The notes beneath the pieces are model-generated. The model made no database searches. It was not told the DNA's origin and was given only the letters and a program-made list of their open reading frames with translations. A DNA stretch of 64,000 nt. Source: Acidobacteriota bacterium (lineage in GTDB: Bacteria; Acidobacteriota; Terriglobia; Acidiferrales; UBA7541). Position 1 is the stretch's first letter; every line of letters begins with the position of its first letter. Location: NCBI GenBank assembly GCA_013289855.1, contig JABCZD010000004.1:124001-188000 (forward strand). The letters are read 5' to 3'. This document shows positions 1-7,298 of the stretch, piece after piece. Made by a program: the position numbers and the translations under genes.

Positions 1-25
1 GGAGTTTCGTACCCGGCATCGCACC

Positions 26-403
26 ATGAAAACGCGACGCGCGGCCATCGTGGCGTCGTGGGGATTGGCAACCGCGGCGATGCTGGTGGGAGCGGTGAGC
101 TTGGTGAACTGGCGCGAGCATCATGTCGTGCACGTAGTGAAGGACGTCGCTGCGAACAGCCAGAACGGCGACGCCAGCGACGCCGCGCTGATTGCCGATA
201 ACGAAGAGGACGGTTTTACGGCGCTGCCGGGAGCCATCTACACCGGGAACGATGATGCCACGATCGTGCGCGTGGGCATGCAACGCGGCGACCTCGGGGC
301 TTTTGGACTTCCCGTGAATGAAGATCGCGCCGCAGAGTGGATTCAGGTGGATTTGCTGGTCGGAAACGACGGAATGCCGGAAGCGGTGCGGGCTCCGGAG
401 TAA
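26..403 (+). CDS. Membrane-anchored hypothetical protein
   Basis: I do not recognise a family. The 125-residue product starts MKTRR and has one hydrophobic segment at about residues 8-27, which reads as a signal anchor or uncleaved signal peptide. A His-rich patch (HHVVHVV) follows, then an acidic Asp/Glu/Ala-rich part with no cysteine, presumably outside the cytoplasmic membrane. Only 25 bases precede the start, so any upstream operon partner is cut off. The next gene begins about 70 bases downstream on the same strand and is also exported, so the two may be co-transcribed. Function unknown. Confidence 0.6.
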   Translation: MKTRRAAIVASWGLATAAMLVGAVSLVNWREHHVVHVVKDVAANSQNGDASDAALIADNEEDGFTALPGAIYTGNDDATIVRVGMQRGDLGAFGLPVNEDRAAEWIQVDLLVGNDGMPEAVRAPE

Positions 404-474
404 TTGCGGCCTGTTTGCGAAGAGTAGCGTAAAACGATTTTAGCAGCATCAGGAGAGGAAGAGGAGAAACTGGA

Positions 475-1323
475 ATGAATCGAAACACATGGATGTGTCT
501 AGTAGCTGGTGGAGCCCTGATTTTGACCGCGGGAACGGCGCGTGCGCAAGGTCCGCATCGCGGCGGCCCGGGCTTCGGCGGTCCAATGGAGTTGATGGGA
601 TTTGAAGGCGGGCATGGAAAAGTGGTAAAGGGCGCGCCATTTTCCGCGACGGCGACGTCCGAAACTACCGAGACGCTGACGGACGGAACGGTGATTCATC
701 GTACCGCGCAATTGAGTTTGTATCGCGACAGCCAGGGCCGTTCGCGGCGCGAATTGACGGCGTCGGGATTCGGGCCGCTGGCAGCGTCGGGCACGCCGAA
801 AACCATGGTGATGATTTCCGATCCCGTGGCCGGCGCGCACTACATGCTGGATTCCACCAATAAGGTAGCGCACGAGATGGCTATGCGGACCCCATCTGCC
901 ACGTCTGACGCCACCGACAGCTTCCACCAGAAGATGGAAGCACGCGAAGCGTCCGAAGAAGCTGCGGGCTTGCTGAAGAAAGAATCGCTCGGAACGCAGG
1001 TGATTGACGGCGTCAGCGTGGAGGGCACGCGCATTACCAAGACGATTCCCGCGGGGAAGATTGGTAATGACAAGGCCATCCAGATCGTTTCCGAGCGCTG
1101 GTATTCGGCGGATTTGCAGATTGTGGTGAAGAGCACACACAGCGATCCGCAATTCGGAACCACGACGTATACGGTAACTAATCTGCAGAAGACTGAGCCG
1201 GCGGCAACGTTGTTTGCGGTGCCTGCGGGCTACACGGTGACGGCGGGCGGCGGGCGCGGACACGGTGGCCCTGGCGGACCTGGTGGGCCGGGTGGCGCTC
1301 CAGCTCCTCCTGCCGAAGAATAG
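475..1323 (+). CDS. Secreted hypothetical protein with Gly/Pro-rich tail
   Basis: The 282-residue protein has a clear Sec signal peptide (MNRNTWMCLVAGGALILTAG, likely cleaved after ARA near residue 24). A roughly 200-residue Ser/Thr-rich domain follows that I cannot assign, and the C-terminus is low-complexity GGP repeats. The start is supported by GAGGAG at 461-466, eight bases upstream of the ATG. It is probably periplasmic or outer-membrane associated. It may share a transcript with the membrane-anchored protein upstream. Strong stem-loops lie in the 254 bases between its stop and the convergent glcF. Function unknown. Confidence 0.7.
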   Translation: MNRNTWMCLVAGGALILTAGTARAQGPHRGGPGFGGPMELMGFEGGHGKVVKGAPFSATATSETTETLTDGTVIHRTAQLSLYRDSQGRSRRELTASGFGPLAASGTPKTMVMISDPVAGAHYMLDSTNKVAHEMAMRTPSATSDATDSFHQKMEAREASEEAAGLLKKESLGTQVIDGVSVEGTRITKTIPAGKIGNDKAIQIVSERWYSADLQIVVKSTHSDPQFGTTTYTVTNLQKTEPAATLFAVPAGYTVTAGGGRGHGGPGGPGGPGGAPAPPAEE

Positions 1324-1375
1324 TTTTCCGGCGCTCGGATATTTCCGGGCGGGGCCCGTAAGCCCTCACGATGCG

Positions 1376-1409
1376 GCGCTTGGTGCGTGGCATATTTCGC
1401 ACCAAGCGC
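1376..1409. terminator. Perfect 12-bp inverted repeat between convergent genes
   Basis: The arms GCGCTTGGTGCG (1376-1387) and CGCACCAAGCGC (1398-1409) are perfectly complementary around a 10-base loop. The site lies 52 bases after the stop of the upstream + strand gene and before the end of the convergent glcF. No U-run follows on either strand, so Rho-independent termination is only a guess. An mRNA 3'-end stabiliser or protein site is equally possible. Confidence 0.5.
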
Positions 1410-1446
1410 GGCCAGAGATACACAACGAGCTTCTCTCCTGAAGACG

Positions 1447-1491
1447 GTAGGCGCCCTTTTGACAGCGGGTTGATCGCTGGCAAAGGGGCGC
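1447..1491 (+). repeat. GTAG-led hairpin (REP-like element)
   Basis: GTAG at 1447-1450 is followed directly by a long stem. The outer arms GCGCCCTTTTG and CAAAGGGGCGC pair with one G-T wobble; after one A-G mismatch the inner arms CAGCG and CGCTG pair around a 7-base loop. TTCCGTTT follows, so the hairpin could also terminate + strand transcription. The layout (GTAG, then palindrome) matches REP sequences recognised by RAYT transposases and recurs at 1951-2032, 3791-3814, 16585-16609, about 25916-25942 and 52589-52622. Confidence 0.5.
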
Positions 1492-1577
1492 TTCCGTTTC
1501 TGGAAAACGAAAATTCCTCTCGCAGTAGCGACGACTCACGAATACTATTCCGCTATGGTGTCGCATCACGACGCGGG

Positions 1578-3026
1578 CTACAGCGTTTGCGCGTGCGTAA
1601 TCGCGCGGTCGAGCAGTTCGATCACGTGGAACACCTTTTGATTCGTGTGATGCATGGCGGCGCCGGCGCGGAGTTGCAGCAAGCAGCCAGGGTTGGCGGT
1701 AACGATTAGCTCCGCGTTGGTGGATTTAGCGTGCTGCATTTTTCCAGCTAGCAGGTCGAGTGAGGTTTGAGTTTGCGTAATGTTGTAGCTACCCGCCGAG
1801 CCGCAGCAGATTTCCGAGTACGGCAATTCCACAAATTCGAGGTTGGGGATGGCGCGCAGGAGCTGCCGCGGAGCCTCGCGGACTTTTTGTCCGTGGAGCA
1901 GGTGGCAGGAATCCTGATAGGTGATGCGGATTATCTGCGCTGGCCCGGTTGTGTAGGTGCCGGACTTTAGTCCGGCTGGTGCATCCGCGCTCGCCGGGCT
2001 ACGTTGGCCGGACTGAAGTCCGGCACCTACACGAGCGTGGCTGGGCGCGACGTGATCTTTTGCTATGGGATGGAGCGCCGCGGAGAGTCCCAGCTTGGCC
2101 AGAAATTCAGTGACGTCGCGGACCTTTGCGCTGAAGGCTTCAGCAGCGGCGTATTCCGGTTCGTCGGGGCTGAAGAGGTGGTGATATTCCTTGAGCGTGG
2201 AGCCGCATCCGGCGGCGTTGGTGATGATGGCGTCGAAATCGGCGAGGTGGAAGGCGAGCAAATTTTGGCGCGCGACGGCGCGGGCGGCTTCACGCGCGCC
2301 GGCGTGGGCAGCAAGCGCGCCGCAGCAGCGCTGGTCATTTGGGACCACGACCTCGCAACCGTTGGCGGTGAGCACGCGGATGGTGGATTCGTTGAGCGGG
2401 GTGAAGGTCACTTGCGCGACGCATCCGGCGAAAAACGCCACGCGCGCGCGGCGCGGGCCGACAGCGGGATGCGTGGTACCGAGCTGATCGAAGAAAAATT
2501 TGCCGTCGATGGGCGGGAGCAACGCCTCCCTGCCCGCCAAGCCGAGCAGTTTTAGAATGCCCGTGCCGCGAGCCAGCTTTTGCAAGCCGGAACGCTGGTA
2601 GATGCGTAGGAATCTCGCGGCGGCGGCGATGCGTTTCGGATGCGGCAGCAGATGGCGGAAAACCAGATTGCGCTGGAGTCGCGAGAAAAACGGGCGGCGG
2701 TAGTCGAGCTCGATCCGCGCCCGCGCGTACTCGACGAGCTTTCCGTAGTGCACGCCGGAGGGGCACGCGGTTTCGCAGGCGCGGCAGTCCAGGCATTTGT
2801 CGATGTGATCGACGAAGCTGGCGGTGATCGGGAAAGCTTTTTGCTCGGGGTCGGCAATGGCGGACTGTTCCACGCTGACCATTTGACGGATGCGGCCACG
2901 CGGCGAGTCGGCTTCCAGGTTCCAGAGGCGGTAGGTGGGGCAGGCGTTGAGGCACAGGCCGCAGTGGACGCAGCGGGCGTAGTCTTCGTACGTGGGGACG
3001 AGTCCTGGGATGGGAGCAGTAGTCAT
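1578..3026 (-). CDS. glcF: Glycolate oxidase iron-sulfur subunit GlcF
   Basis: Fe-S subunit of glycolate dehydrogenase; it passes electrons from the GlcD/GlcE flavoproteins to the membrane quinone pool. Two ferredoxin-type CxxCxxCxxxCP motifs are visible (Cys19/22/25/29 and Cys78/81/84/88), followed by two CCG domains (FFAGC...RCCGALAAHAG and YQDSCH...EICCGSAG). Residues about 332-359, between the CCG domains, are encoded by an inverted pair of REP-like hairpins (1951-2032) and are not expected in the family. I chose the ATG at 3026; an in-frame TTG at 3041 adds five residues, and neither has a good ribosome site. Its partners glcD and glcE lie 7 kb away on the same strand, so the usual glcDEF order is broken. 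The insertion could affect activity. Confidence 0.92.
   Translation of the reverse strand: MTTAPIPGLVPTYEDYARCVHCGLCLNACPTYRLWNLEADSPRGRIRQMVSVEQSAIADPEQKAFPITASFVDHIDKCLDCRACETACPSGVHYGKLVEYARARIELDYRRPFFSRLQRNLVFRHLLPHPKRIAAAARFLRIYQRSGLQKLARGTGILKLLGLAGREALLPPIDGKFFFDQLGTTHPAVGPRRARVAFFAGCVAQVTFTPLNESTIRVLTANGCEVVVPNDQRCCGALAAHAGAREAARAVARQNLLAFHLADFDAIITNAAGCGSTLKEYHHLFSPDEPEYAAAEAFSAKVRDVTEFLAKLGLSAALHPIAKDHVAPSHARVGAGLQSGQRSPASADAPAGLKSGTYTTGPAQIIRITYQDSCHLLHGQKVREAPRQLLRAIPNLEFVELPYSEICCGSAGSYNITQTQTSLDLLAGKMQHAKSTNAELIVTANPGCLLQLRAGAAMHHTNQKVFHVIELLDRAITHAQTL
1951..2032. repeat. Inverted pair of REP-like hairpins inside glcF
   Basis: The left arm (1951-1976) and right arm (2007-2032) are 26-bp inverted copies with one mismatch. 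Each arm starts at its outer end with GTGTAGGT and then holds its own palindrome: GCCGGACT-TT-AGTCCGGC on the left, GCCGGACT-GA-AGTCCGGC on the right. Thirty bases separate them. GTAG plus palindrome, in inverted pairs, is the standard layout of REP doublets (BIMEs). Here the pair lies inside a coding region and is read through without a stop, as VGAGLQSG...AGLKSGTYT in GlcF. Confidence 0.85.
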
Positions 3027-3310
3027 TGTGGGTGTAGACAAGCTGTCGGCATCGATGATCTGGTCTGCGCCTCCTACCGATCATTGCACCTGCAATTATT
3101 ACACTACTCGCGAGCCAGAATGCAGAGCGAAGACCTGCCAGCAGAACAATTCGCAAAGAATTTCCATCACAGCGCTTGCCGCGGGGTCCCCGGAGGTGCA
3201 TAAATTGTTGGTAGAAGGCGGCGTTTGGAAGGTGTGACTGACTACTCGGCCCAGTCATGTTTTTCGCGCCGCAGCTGTGCGAAGACACAATTACTGGGGG
3301 GATCCTCTCA

Positions 3311-3631
3311 ATGGCCGATTACACCGCAAGTCGTCGCTATCCTCGCGTCAAACCTCCTGCTGGATTGGTGGTTGCCTGGCAAAATGCCAATCGAAGGTTG
3401 ACTTCTTATGTGGGTTTATTGGGATTGGGCGGGCTGTTCATTCGCACCAAGGAGCCGCTGCCCATTGGTTCGGTGATCCAGATATTGATTGCCGTTCCGG
3501 GGGACGGAGTGCGCGCGCGGGCGGAGGTGCGCGACGTGCGGCCGAATGAAGGCATGGGAGTGGGGATCGTCTCCATGGGGCAAGAGGACCGGCAGCGGTT
3601 GAGCAAATTTGTTAGCGGGTTGGCAGCGTGA
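3311..3631 (+). CDS. PilZ domain protein
   Basis: A 106-residue single-domain protein. The N-terminal RRYPR fits the RxxxR c-di-GMP motif of PilZ. The second motif, usually (D/N)xSxxG, reads GLLGLGGLFI, so it keeps the GG but lacks the Asp and Ser; binding may be weak or lost. The rest (IGSVIQILIAVPGDGVRARAEVRDVRP) is typical PilZ beta-barrel sequence. The ATG at 3311 has a G-rich run (3296-3301) nine bases upstream; an earlier in-frame ATG at 3257 would add 18 unrelated residues. It stands alone, divergent from glcF. A role in motility or surface control is inference; the flagellar cluster is 17 kb away. Confidence 0.8.
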   Translation: MADYTASRRYPRVKPPAGLVVAWQNANRRLTSYVGLLGLGGLFIRTKEPLPIGSVIQILIAVPGDGVRARAEVRDVRPNEGMGVGIVSMGQEDRQRLSKFVSGLAA

Positions 3632-3673
3632 GGATCCGCAGGTTGGTTCGCGGCATGGGCGCTGGTCGCGCTG

Positions 3674-3690
3674 CCCTTCGAAGCTCAGGG
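3674..3690. repeat. Short interspersed palindromic repeat
   Basis: CCCTTCGAAGCTCAGGG is an imperfect palindrome, read on the other strand as CCCTGAGC-TTCG-AAGGG. It resembles the CCTGAGC...TCGAAGG repeat seen between genes in many bacterial genomes. It lies 43 bases after the PilZ gene in an otherwise featureless gap. Confidence 0.4.
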
Positions 3691-3790
3691 TAACGTGGGG
3701 CGAGTTTTTCGAGCGCGCGGGAAAGATAAAGTGACTGCAAGACGACACCCCAGAGGGCGTCGCAACCAAAGATGAAATAACGGCAAGAGT

Positions 3791-3814
3791 GCGAATCTAA
3801 GGATTCGCCACTAC
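3791..3814 (-). repeat. REP-like hairpin overlapping the pfkB stop codon
   Basis: On the - strand this reads GTAG-TG-GCGAATC-CTTA-GATTCGC, a perfect 7-bp stem led by GTAG. The TAG of GTAG (3813-3811) is the stop codon of the PfkB gene, so the element abuts or defines the end of that reading frame. Orientation relative to the gene matches the elements after the aminopeptidase and flhA genes. Confidence 0.65.
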
Positions 3815-4749
3815 GACTGCGCGAAGGCGGCGGGATGACGCGGGCCTACGCTCATGACGGCTGCAATTTCTTCGACAGAACGGATTGCGCCGCGGGCGCC
3901 GATGGCGGTGCAATTTAGCGCGGCGGCGGCGCAGGCGAATTCCAGCTGGCGCTGCATGGGCCAGTCTTGTAAATAAGCGTAGATGAAGCCGGCGTGGAAG
4001 ATGTCGCCGGCGCCGGTGGTGTCCACGGTGTCGACGCGGTAGGCCTGCGCGCAATGAAATTTTTCGCCGTCCCAAGCTAAAACCCCTTGCTGGCCAAGCG
4101 TTGCCGCGGTTACACGGCAGCCATACTTGTTGGCGATACGCGGCAGCGCGTCGCGCAGATTCTGTTCGCCGCTCAGTCGGGCGGGAATGTCTCTGCTGGT
4201 AATCAGAAAATCGATGTTGGGCAATAAAGATTCGTAGCCGGAGTAGAGGTCGTCGAGGTCCGCAACGACCGGGACGCTTGAGCTACGAGCCCACCGCGCG
4301 GCTTGCGTTGCTGCGGCAGTATCGTGCCCGTCCAGATGAAGGATGCGCGCGTTGACGATCCATTCGCGTTGCAGCTCTTCGGGAAGGAGCGTCAGGCGAG
4401 CATCGCGCTTCAACAACACCGTGCGTTCGCCGGTGGGTTCAACAAGTATGAAGGACTGCGGGCTGGTGCAGTCCACGGCGCTGGCCAAGTGCGCTTCGAC
4501 TCCGAGGCGCGCGAACTCCGCGCGGTGTAGCGCGGCGGCGTGATCGTCGCCAAGTTTACCGACGTAGCGCGTGCGCAGACCCCATATTTGGCACGCCGCC
4601 ATGGCGGTGGCGACTTGTCCGCCGAGGAGTACGTTCGCGGAAGGAATTACTACTTTCGATCCACTGGTGGGGAAATGCGGGACGGGCAGTTGCGTATCGG
4701 CGGCGTTCAGGCCTACACCGACTACGTCTACGGTGGGGATATTCGTCAT
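3811..4749 (-). CDS. PfkB-family sugar kinase
   Basis: A 312-residue ribokinase/PfkB carbohydrate kinase that would phosphorylate a sugar in the cytoplasm with ATP. The N-terminal glycine region (SANVLLGGQVATAMAAC) fits the substrate-binding signature. The C-terminal DTTGAGD (residues 243-249) holds the anion hole and the catalytic Asp249. The substrate cannot be told from sequence. It follows the sugar transporter gene by 30 bases on the same strand, so uptake then phosphorylation is the natural reading. The stop codon is part of a GTAG-led REP-like hairpin, so the last residues may reflect the insertion. Confidence 0.88.
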   Translation of the reverse strand: MTNIPTVDVVGVGLNAADTQLPVPHFPTSGSKVVIPSANVLLGGQVATAMAACQIWGLRTRYVGKLGDDHAAALHRAEFARLGVEAHLASAVDCTSPQSFILVEPTGERTVLLKRDARLTLLPEELQREWIVNARILHLDGHDTAAATQAARWARSSSVPVVADLDDLYSGYESLLPNIDFLITSRDIPARLSGEQNLRDALPRIANKYGCRVTAATLGQQGVLAWDGEKFHCAQAYRVDTVDTTGAGDIFHAGFIYAYLQDWPMQRQLEFACAAAALNCTAIGARGAIRSVEEIAAVMSVGPRHPAAFAQS

Positions 4750-4779
4750 GGTCGGGAGAATACTCTATTCGCGAATTTG

Positions 4780-6084
4780 TTAGTGAAAGCCCGTGGTGCG
4801 CCACAGCTTGCGCGCGCAAAAGAAAAGCAGGAGCAACAAGGCCGCGGCCAGCGCCAGCGCCGGCTGCCAATGAAAAGAAAATTGCGGGACGCGCGCGATG
4901 GCCGCGAAGCCTGCGAGAATGGCGGTGGCAGCGATGACGAGTAGCCAATCCAGCCAGCTGCGGCGTGGCAGAGTTTCACCGACGACTTGGCGGCCCTCGA
5001 AGCGTGCGGCGACGTAGTCAGCGGCGACACCGTAGCGCGCGCTTTCTCTTTGCGCGGAGGCTTTCCAGCGCTGCTGCTCTTTTCCGCCGGCGGAAGAAAG
5101 CGCGATCGCACCCACACCCAGCATCATCAACAAAGAGCCGCCGATCACTTGCGCATACGTCGCATGGCTTTTGCCGTGCAGTTCGCCGAAGACCAAGATG
5201 CCCCAAAGCAGGCCCCACAACTGATTGGTGTTGGAAAGAGGGATGCCGCGGCTGATGCCGACGTATTTCGCGGCGTATTGCTGAAACAGATCGCCGATAA
5301 CCCAAACAAAGCCGCCGAGCATCAACCAAAAGAAAACGCTCCCCGCCTGCACGAGTTCGCGCCACAGCGGCGTTACGCCGAGATACGTGAGCGCCAGCGT
5401 GACCATCATGCCGAGTTCTCCGAAAGTGAAAAACGTAACAAAGGAGAGCGGGTTCATGCCCGTGAGGTAGGCTTTGCGGTAGGGAATGTACATCGTGCCC
5501 CAAAGTACCCCGGCGCCCAGCGCGGCCCACACGCCGTTCAGCGAATGGCCGGAAGCACTTTGCTGTGCGGAGGCGACGGCGAGAATTGCGGCGCCTCCGC
5601 ACATTACCGCGGCACCGCCGAGAACGCCGATCCAGCGGCGCCAGCCAGCTTGGCGCAGTTCGTTGAAAAATAGAAAGCCCCAAAGAATTCCCAGCAGGCT
5701 GTTGCAATTCCACAGCGGGAAGGCAATGCTGAGGCCGACGTCGCGAATCGCGAAAATGGTGAGCGTGTTGGCCACGGCCCAGAGACATCCCGCGAGCAGA
5801 GCCCAAATGATGAGATGTGGGGCGCGTTGCACGTCGGCGCGAACCGATGATGTGCCGAGTATCAACGCGGGCAGGCTCCAGCGCGCAAGAAAGACTCCCA
5901 CAACCATGATGAGCGAAATTACGATTGGCGAGACACCGAGGGACACCAGCTTGGTTGGCGCTTCCGCCGCGCCTAGCCATGCGCCAGCGGTGAAGCCGCA
6001 AAGCATGCCGAGGAGTTGCAGGCTGCGTTGACGAGCGGAGTTTTCAAATGGTGCTGAACAGGCGGGCGCGGAATCGGATGGCAT
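4780..6084 (-). CDS. DMT-superfamily sugar transporter (GRP/RhaT-like)
   Basis: A 434-residue polytopic membrane protein with about ten hydrophobic segments and an internal repeat: FPLWNCNSLLGILWGFLFFNE and IPLSNTNQLWGLLWGILVFGE are equivalent helices in the two halves, as in drug/metabolite transporters of the glucose/ribose porter and L-rhamnose families. A hydrophilic loop at about residues 330-375 precedes two extra C-terminal helices that ordinary family members lack. It lies between a small membrane peptide gene (18 bases upstream) and the PfkB kinase gene (30 bases downstream). The substrate is probably a monosaccharide or deoxysugar, by context only. Confidence 0.75.
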   Translation of the reverse strand: MPSDSAPACSAPFENSARQRSLQLLGMLCGFTAGAWLGAAEAPTKLVSLGVSPIVISLIMVVGVFLARWSLPALILGTSSVRADVQRAPHLIIWALLAGCLWAVANTLTIFAIRDVGLSIAFPLWNCNSLLGILWGFLFFNELRQAGWRRWIGVLGGAAVMCGGAAILAVASAQQSASGHSLNGVWAALGAGVLWGTMYIPYRKAYLTGMNPLSFVTFFTFGELGMMVTLALTYLGVTPLWRELVQAGSVFFWLMLGGFVWVIGDLFQQYAAKYVGISRGIPLSNTNQLWGLLWGILVFGELHGKSHATYAQVIGGSLLMMLGVGAIALSSAGGKEQQRWKASAQRESARYGVAADYVAARFEGRQVVGETLPRRSWLDWLLVIAATAILAGFAAIARVPQFSFHWQPALALAAALLLLLFFCARKLWRTTGFH

Positions 6085-6102
6085 GATTGTCCGTGGGAAT
6101 TG

Positions 6103-6219
6103 CTAGTGAATCGCGCTGAGTAGCAATAGTCCGCCGATAAGTACCGCTGCCGGAACCCAAAAATGTACATCGGTGAAGATACTGGCAACGCGCCCGCGCG
6201 ATGGCTCAGTCATGTTCAT
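6103..6219 (-). CDS. Small single-span membrane peptide (38 aa)
   Basis: Read by eye. An ATG at 6219, with a second ATG two codons later at 6213, opens 38 codons ending in TAG at 6103. The product begins MNMTEPSRGRVASIFTDVHF and ends in a hydrophobic helix (VPAAVLIGGLLLLSAIH), so it would be a one-pass inner-membrane peptide. It ends 18 bases before the sugar transporter gene on the same strand, and a perfect TATAAT lies about 65 bases upstream. The hydrophilic N-terminus followed by one clean membrane helix, and the position, argue for a real gene. It could be a transporter accessory peptide; that is inference. Confidence 0.5.
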   Translation of the reverse strand: MNMTEPSRGRVASIFTDVHFWVPAAVLIGGLLLLSAIH

Positions 6220-6284
6220 ATGTTTCCGCGCCCTTTCGTGCGAGCTGTCACGCGATCTTCGCTTACAAGCTCAGACCGCGGCGC

Positions 6285-6313
6285 ATTATACACCTTCGCC
6301 ATTCCGCGAAAGA
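6285..6313 (-). promoter_or_regulatory. Candidate promoter of the transporter/kinase operon
   Basis: The - strand has a perfect TATAAT at 6290-6285, about 65 bases before the small membrane peptide gene. At 17-bp spacing the -35 (TCTTTC, 6313-6308) is poor. An overlapping TATACA (6287-6292) and a TATAAA (6314-6319) face the divergent TIM-barrel operon, so this AT-rich patch probably serves both directions. Confidence 0.35.
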
Positions 6314-6377
6314 TATAAACACGGTCCGACCGCAACGCGGGGTTGGAGATTTACGGCTAGTGTTGGAGAATGCTGCG

Positions 6378-7298
6378 ATGGAAACAACACGCCGATGTTT
6401 TGTGAAGGGTCTTTCGCTGGCCGTGGCCGCGGCGGCGCTGCCGCTGCGCGGCGCCGACAAACGTTTGCCCATCGCGTTTTCCACGCTGGCTTGTCCGCAG
6501 TGGGAGTGGATGAAAATTCTCGATTACGCCGAGGCGCACGGATTCGCAGCGGTTGAGTTGCGCGGACTGCAAGGAAATCTGGACCTCCCGTCGCATCGCG
6601 TGTTTGATAGGTCGCAGATCGCGCAGACCAAGCGGGAGATCGCCGCGCACGGCCTGCGCATCGCGTGCGTCAGCAGCTCGGCGCACATGGATGAATTCGA
6701 TGAAGCCGCGCGGGCTCAACAGACTGCGGACGGCAAGCGATTCATCGATCTGGCCGTGACGCTGGAGGCGCCCTACCTGCGTGTGTTTGGAACCAATCCC
6801 AACGGTGATAAGTCGATCGTGCTCGACGACAAGATTAAAGCGCGCGTGGCGGCGAATCTGAAGGAGCTTGGCGAATACGCGGGACCGCGTAACGTCACCG
6901 TGCTGATCGAATCGCACGACAACATGGTTACCTCTCCCGTGCTGAACGACGTGCTGCAGCGTGCCGATTCTCCGCATGTGGCGCTGCTGTGGGATGCGTA
7001 TCACACCTTCGCCGAGGGCGGAGAGCAACCGGAGTTTACCGTCAGCCAGCTTGGAAAATGGATACGGCATACGCACTTGAAGGATTCCGTGATCGCCGAG
7101 GGTGGGAGGAAATTTGTGCTCACCGGCCGCGGCGACGTGCCGATCCAGCGGCAGATTGCCGCGTTGCGACGGATTAACTATCAAGGCTTTTACTGTTTTG
7201 AGTGGGAGAAAGTTTGGCATCCGGATCTTACCGATCCGGAGATTGCTGTCGGGGATTACTCTCGTGTGGTTTCCGGCTATTTTGGTGAGCAAAAATGA
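6378..7298 (+). CDS. Tat-exported xylose-isomerase-like TIM barrel
   Basis: Sugar phosphate isomerase/epimerase family (AP endonuclease 2-like TIM barrel). The N-terminus METTRRCFVKGLSLAVAAAA is a twin-arginine signal, so the enzyme should act in the periplasm, after cofactor loading in the cytoplasm. Candidate metal ligands: Glu in VLIESHDN, Asp and His in LLWDAYHTF, His in RHTHLKD, Glu in CFEWEK. The ATG at 6378 follows GGAGAA (6364-6369); an ATG at 6201 would put 59 unlikely residues before the Tat signal. The stop overlaps the next gene by four bases (ATGA), so translation is coupled. Substrate unknown; a keto-sugar or inositol derivative is plausible. Confidence 0.85.
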   Translation: METTRRCFVKGLSLAVAAAALPLRGADKRLPIAFSTLACPQWEWMKILDYAEAHGFAAVELRGLQGNLDLPSHRVFDRSQIAQTKREIAAHGLRIACVSSSAHMDEFDEAARAQQTADGKRFIDLAVTLEAPYLRVFGTNPNGDKSIVLDDKIKARVAANLKELGEYAGPRNVTVLIESHDNMVTSPVLNDVLQRADSPHVALLWDAYHTFAEGGEQPEFTVSQLGKWIRHTHLKDSVIAEGGRKFVLTGRGDVPIQRQIAALRRINYQGFYCFEWEKVWHPDLTDPEIAVGDYSRVVSGYFGEQK

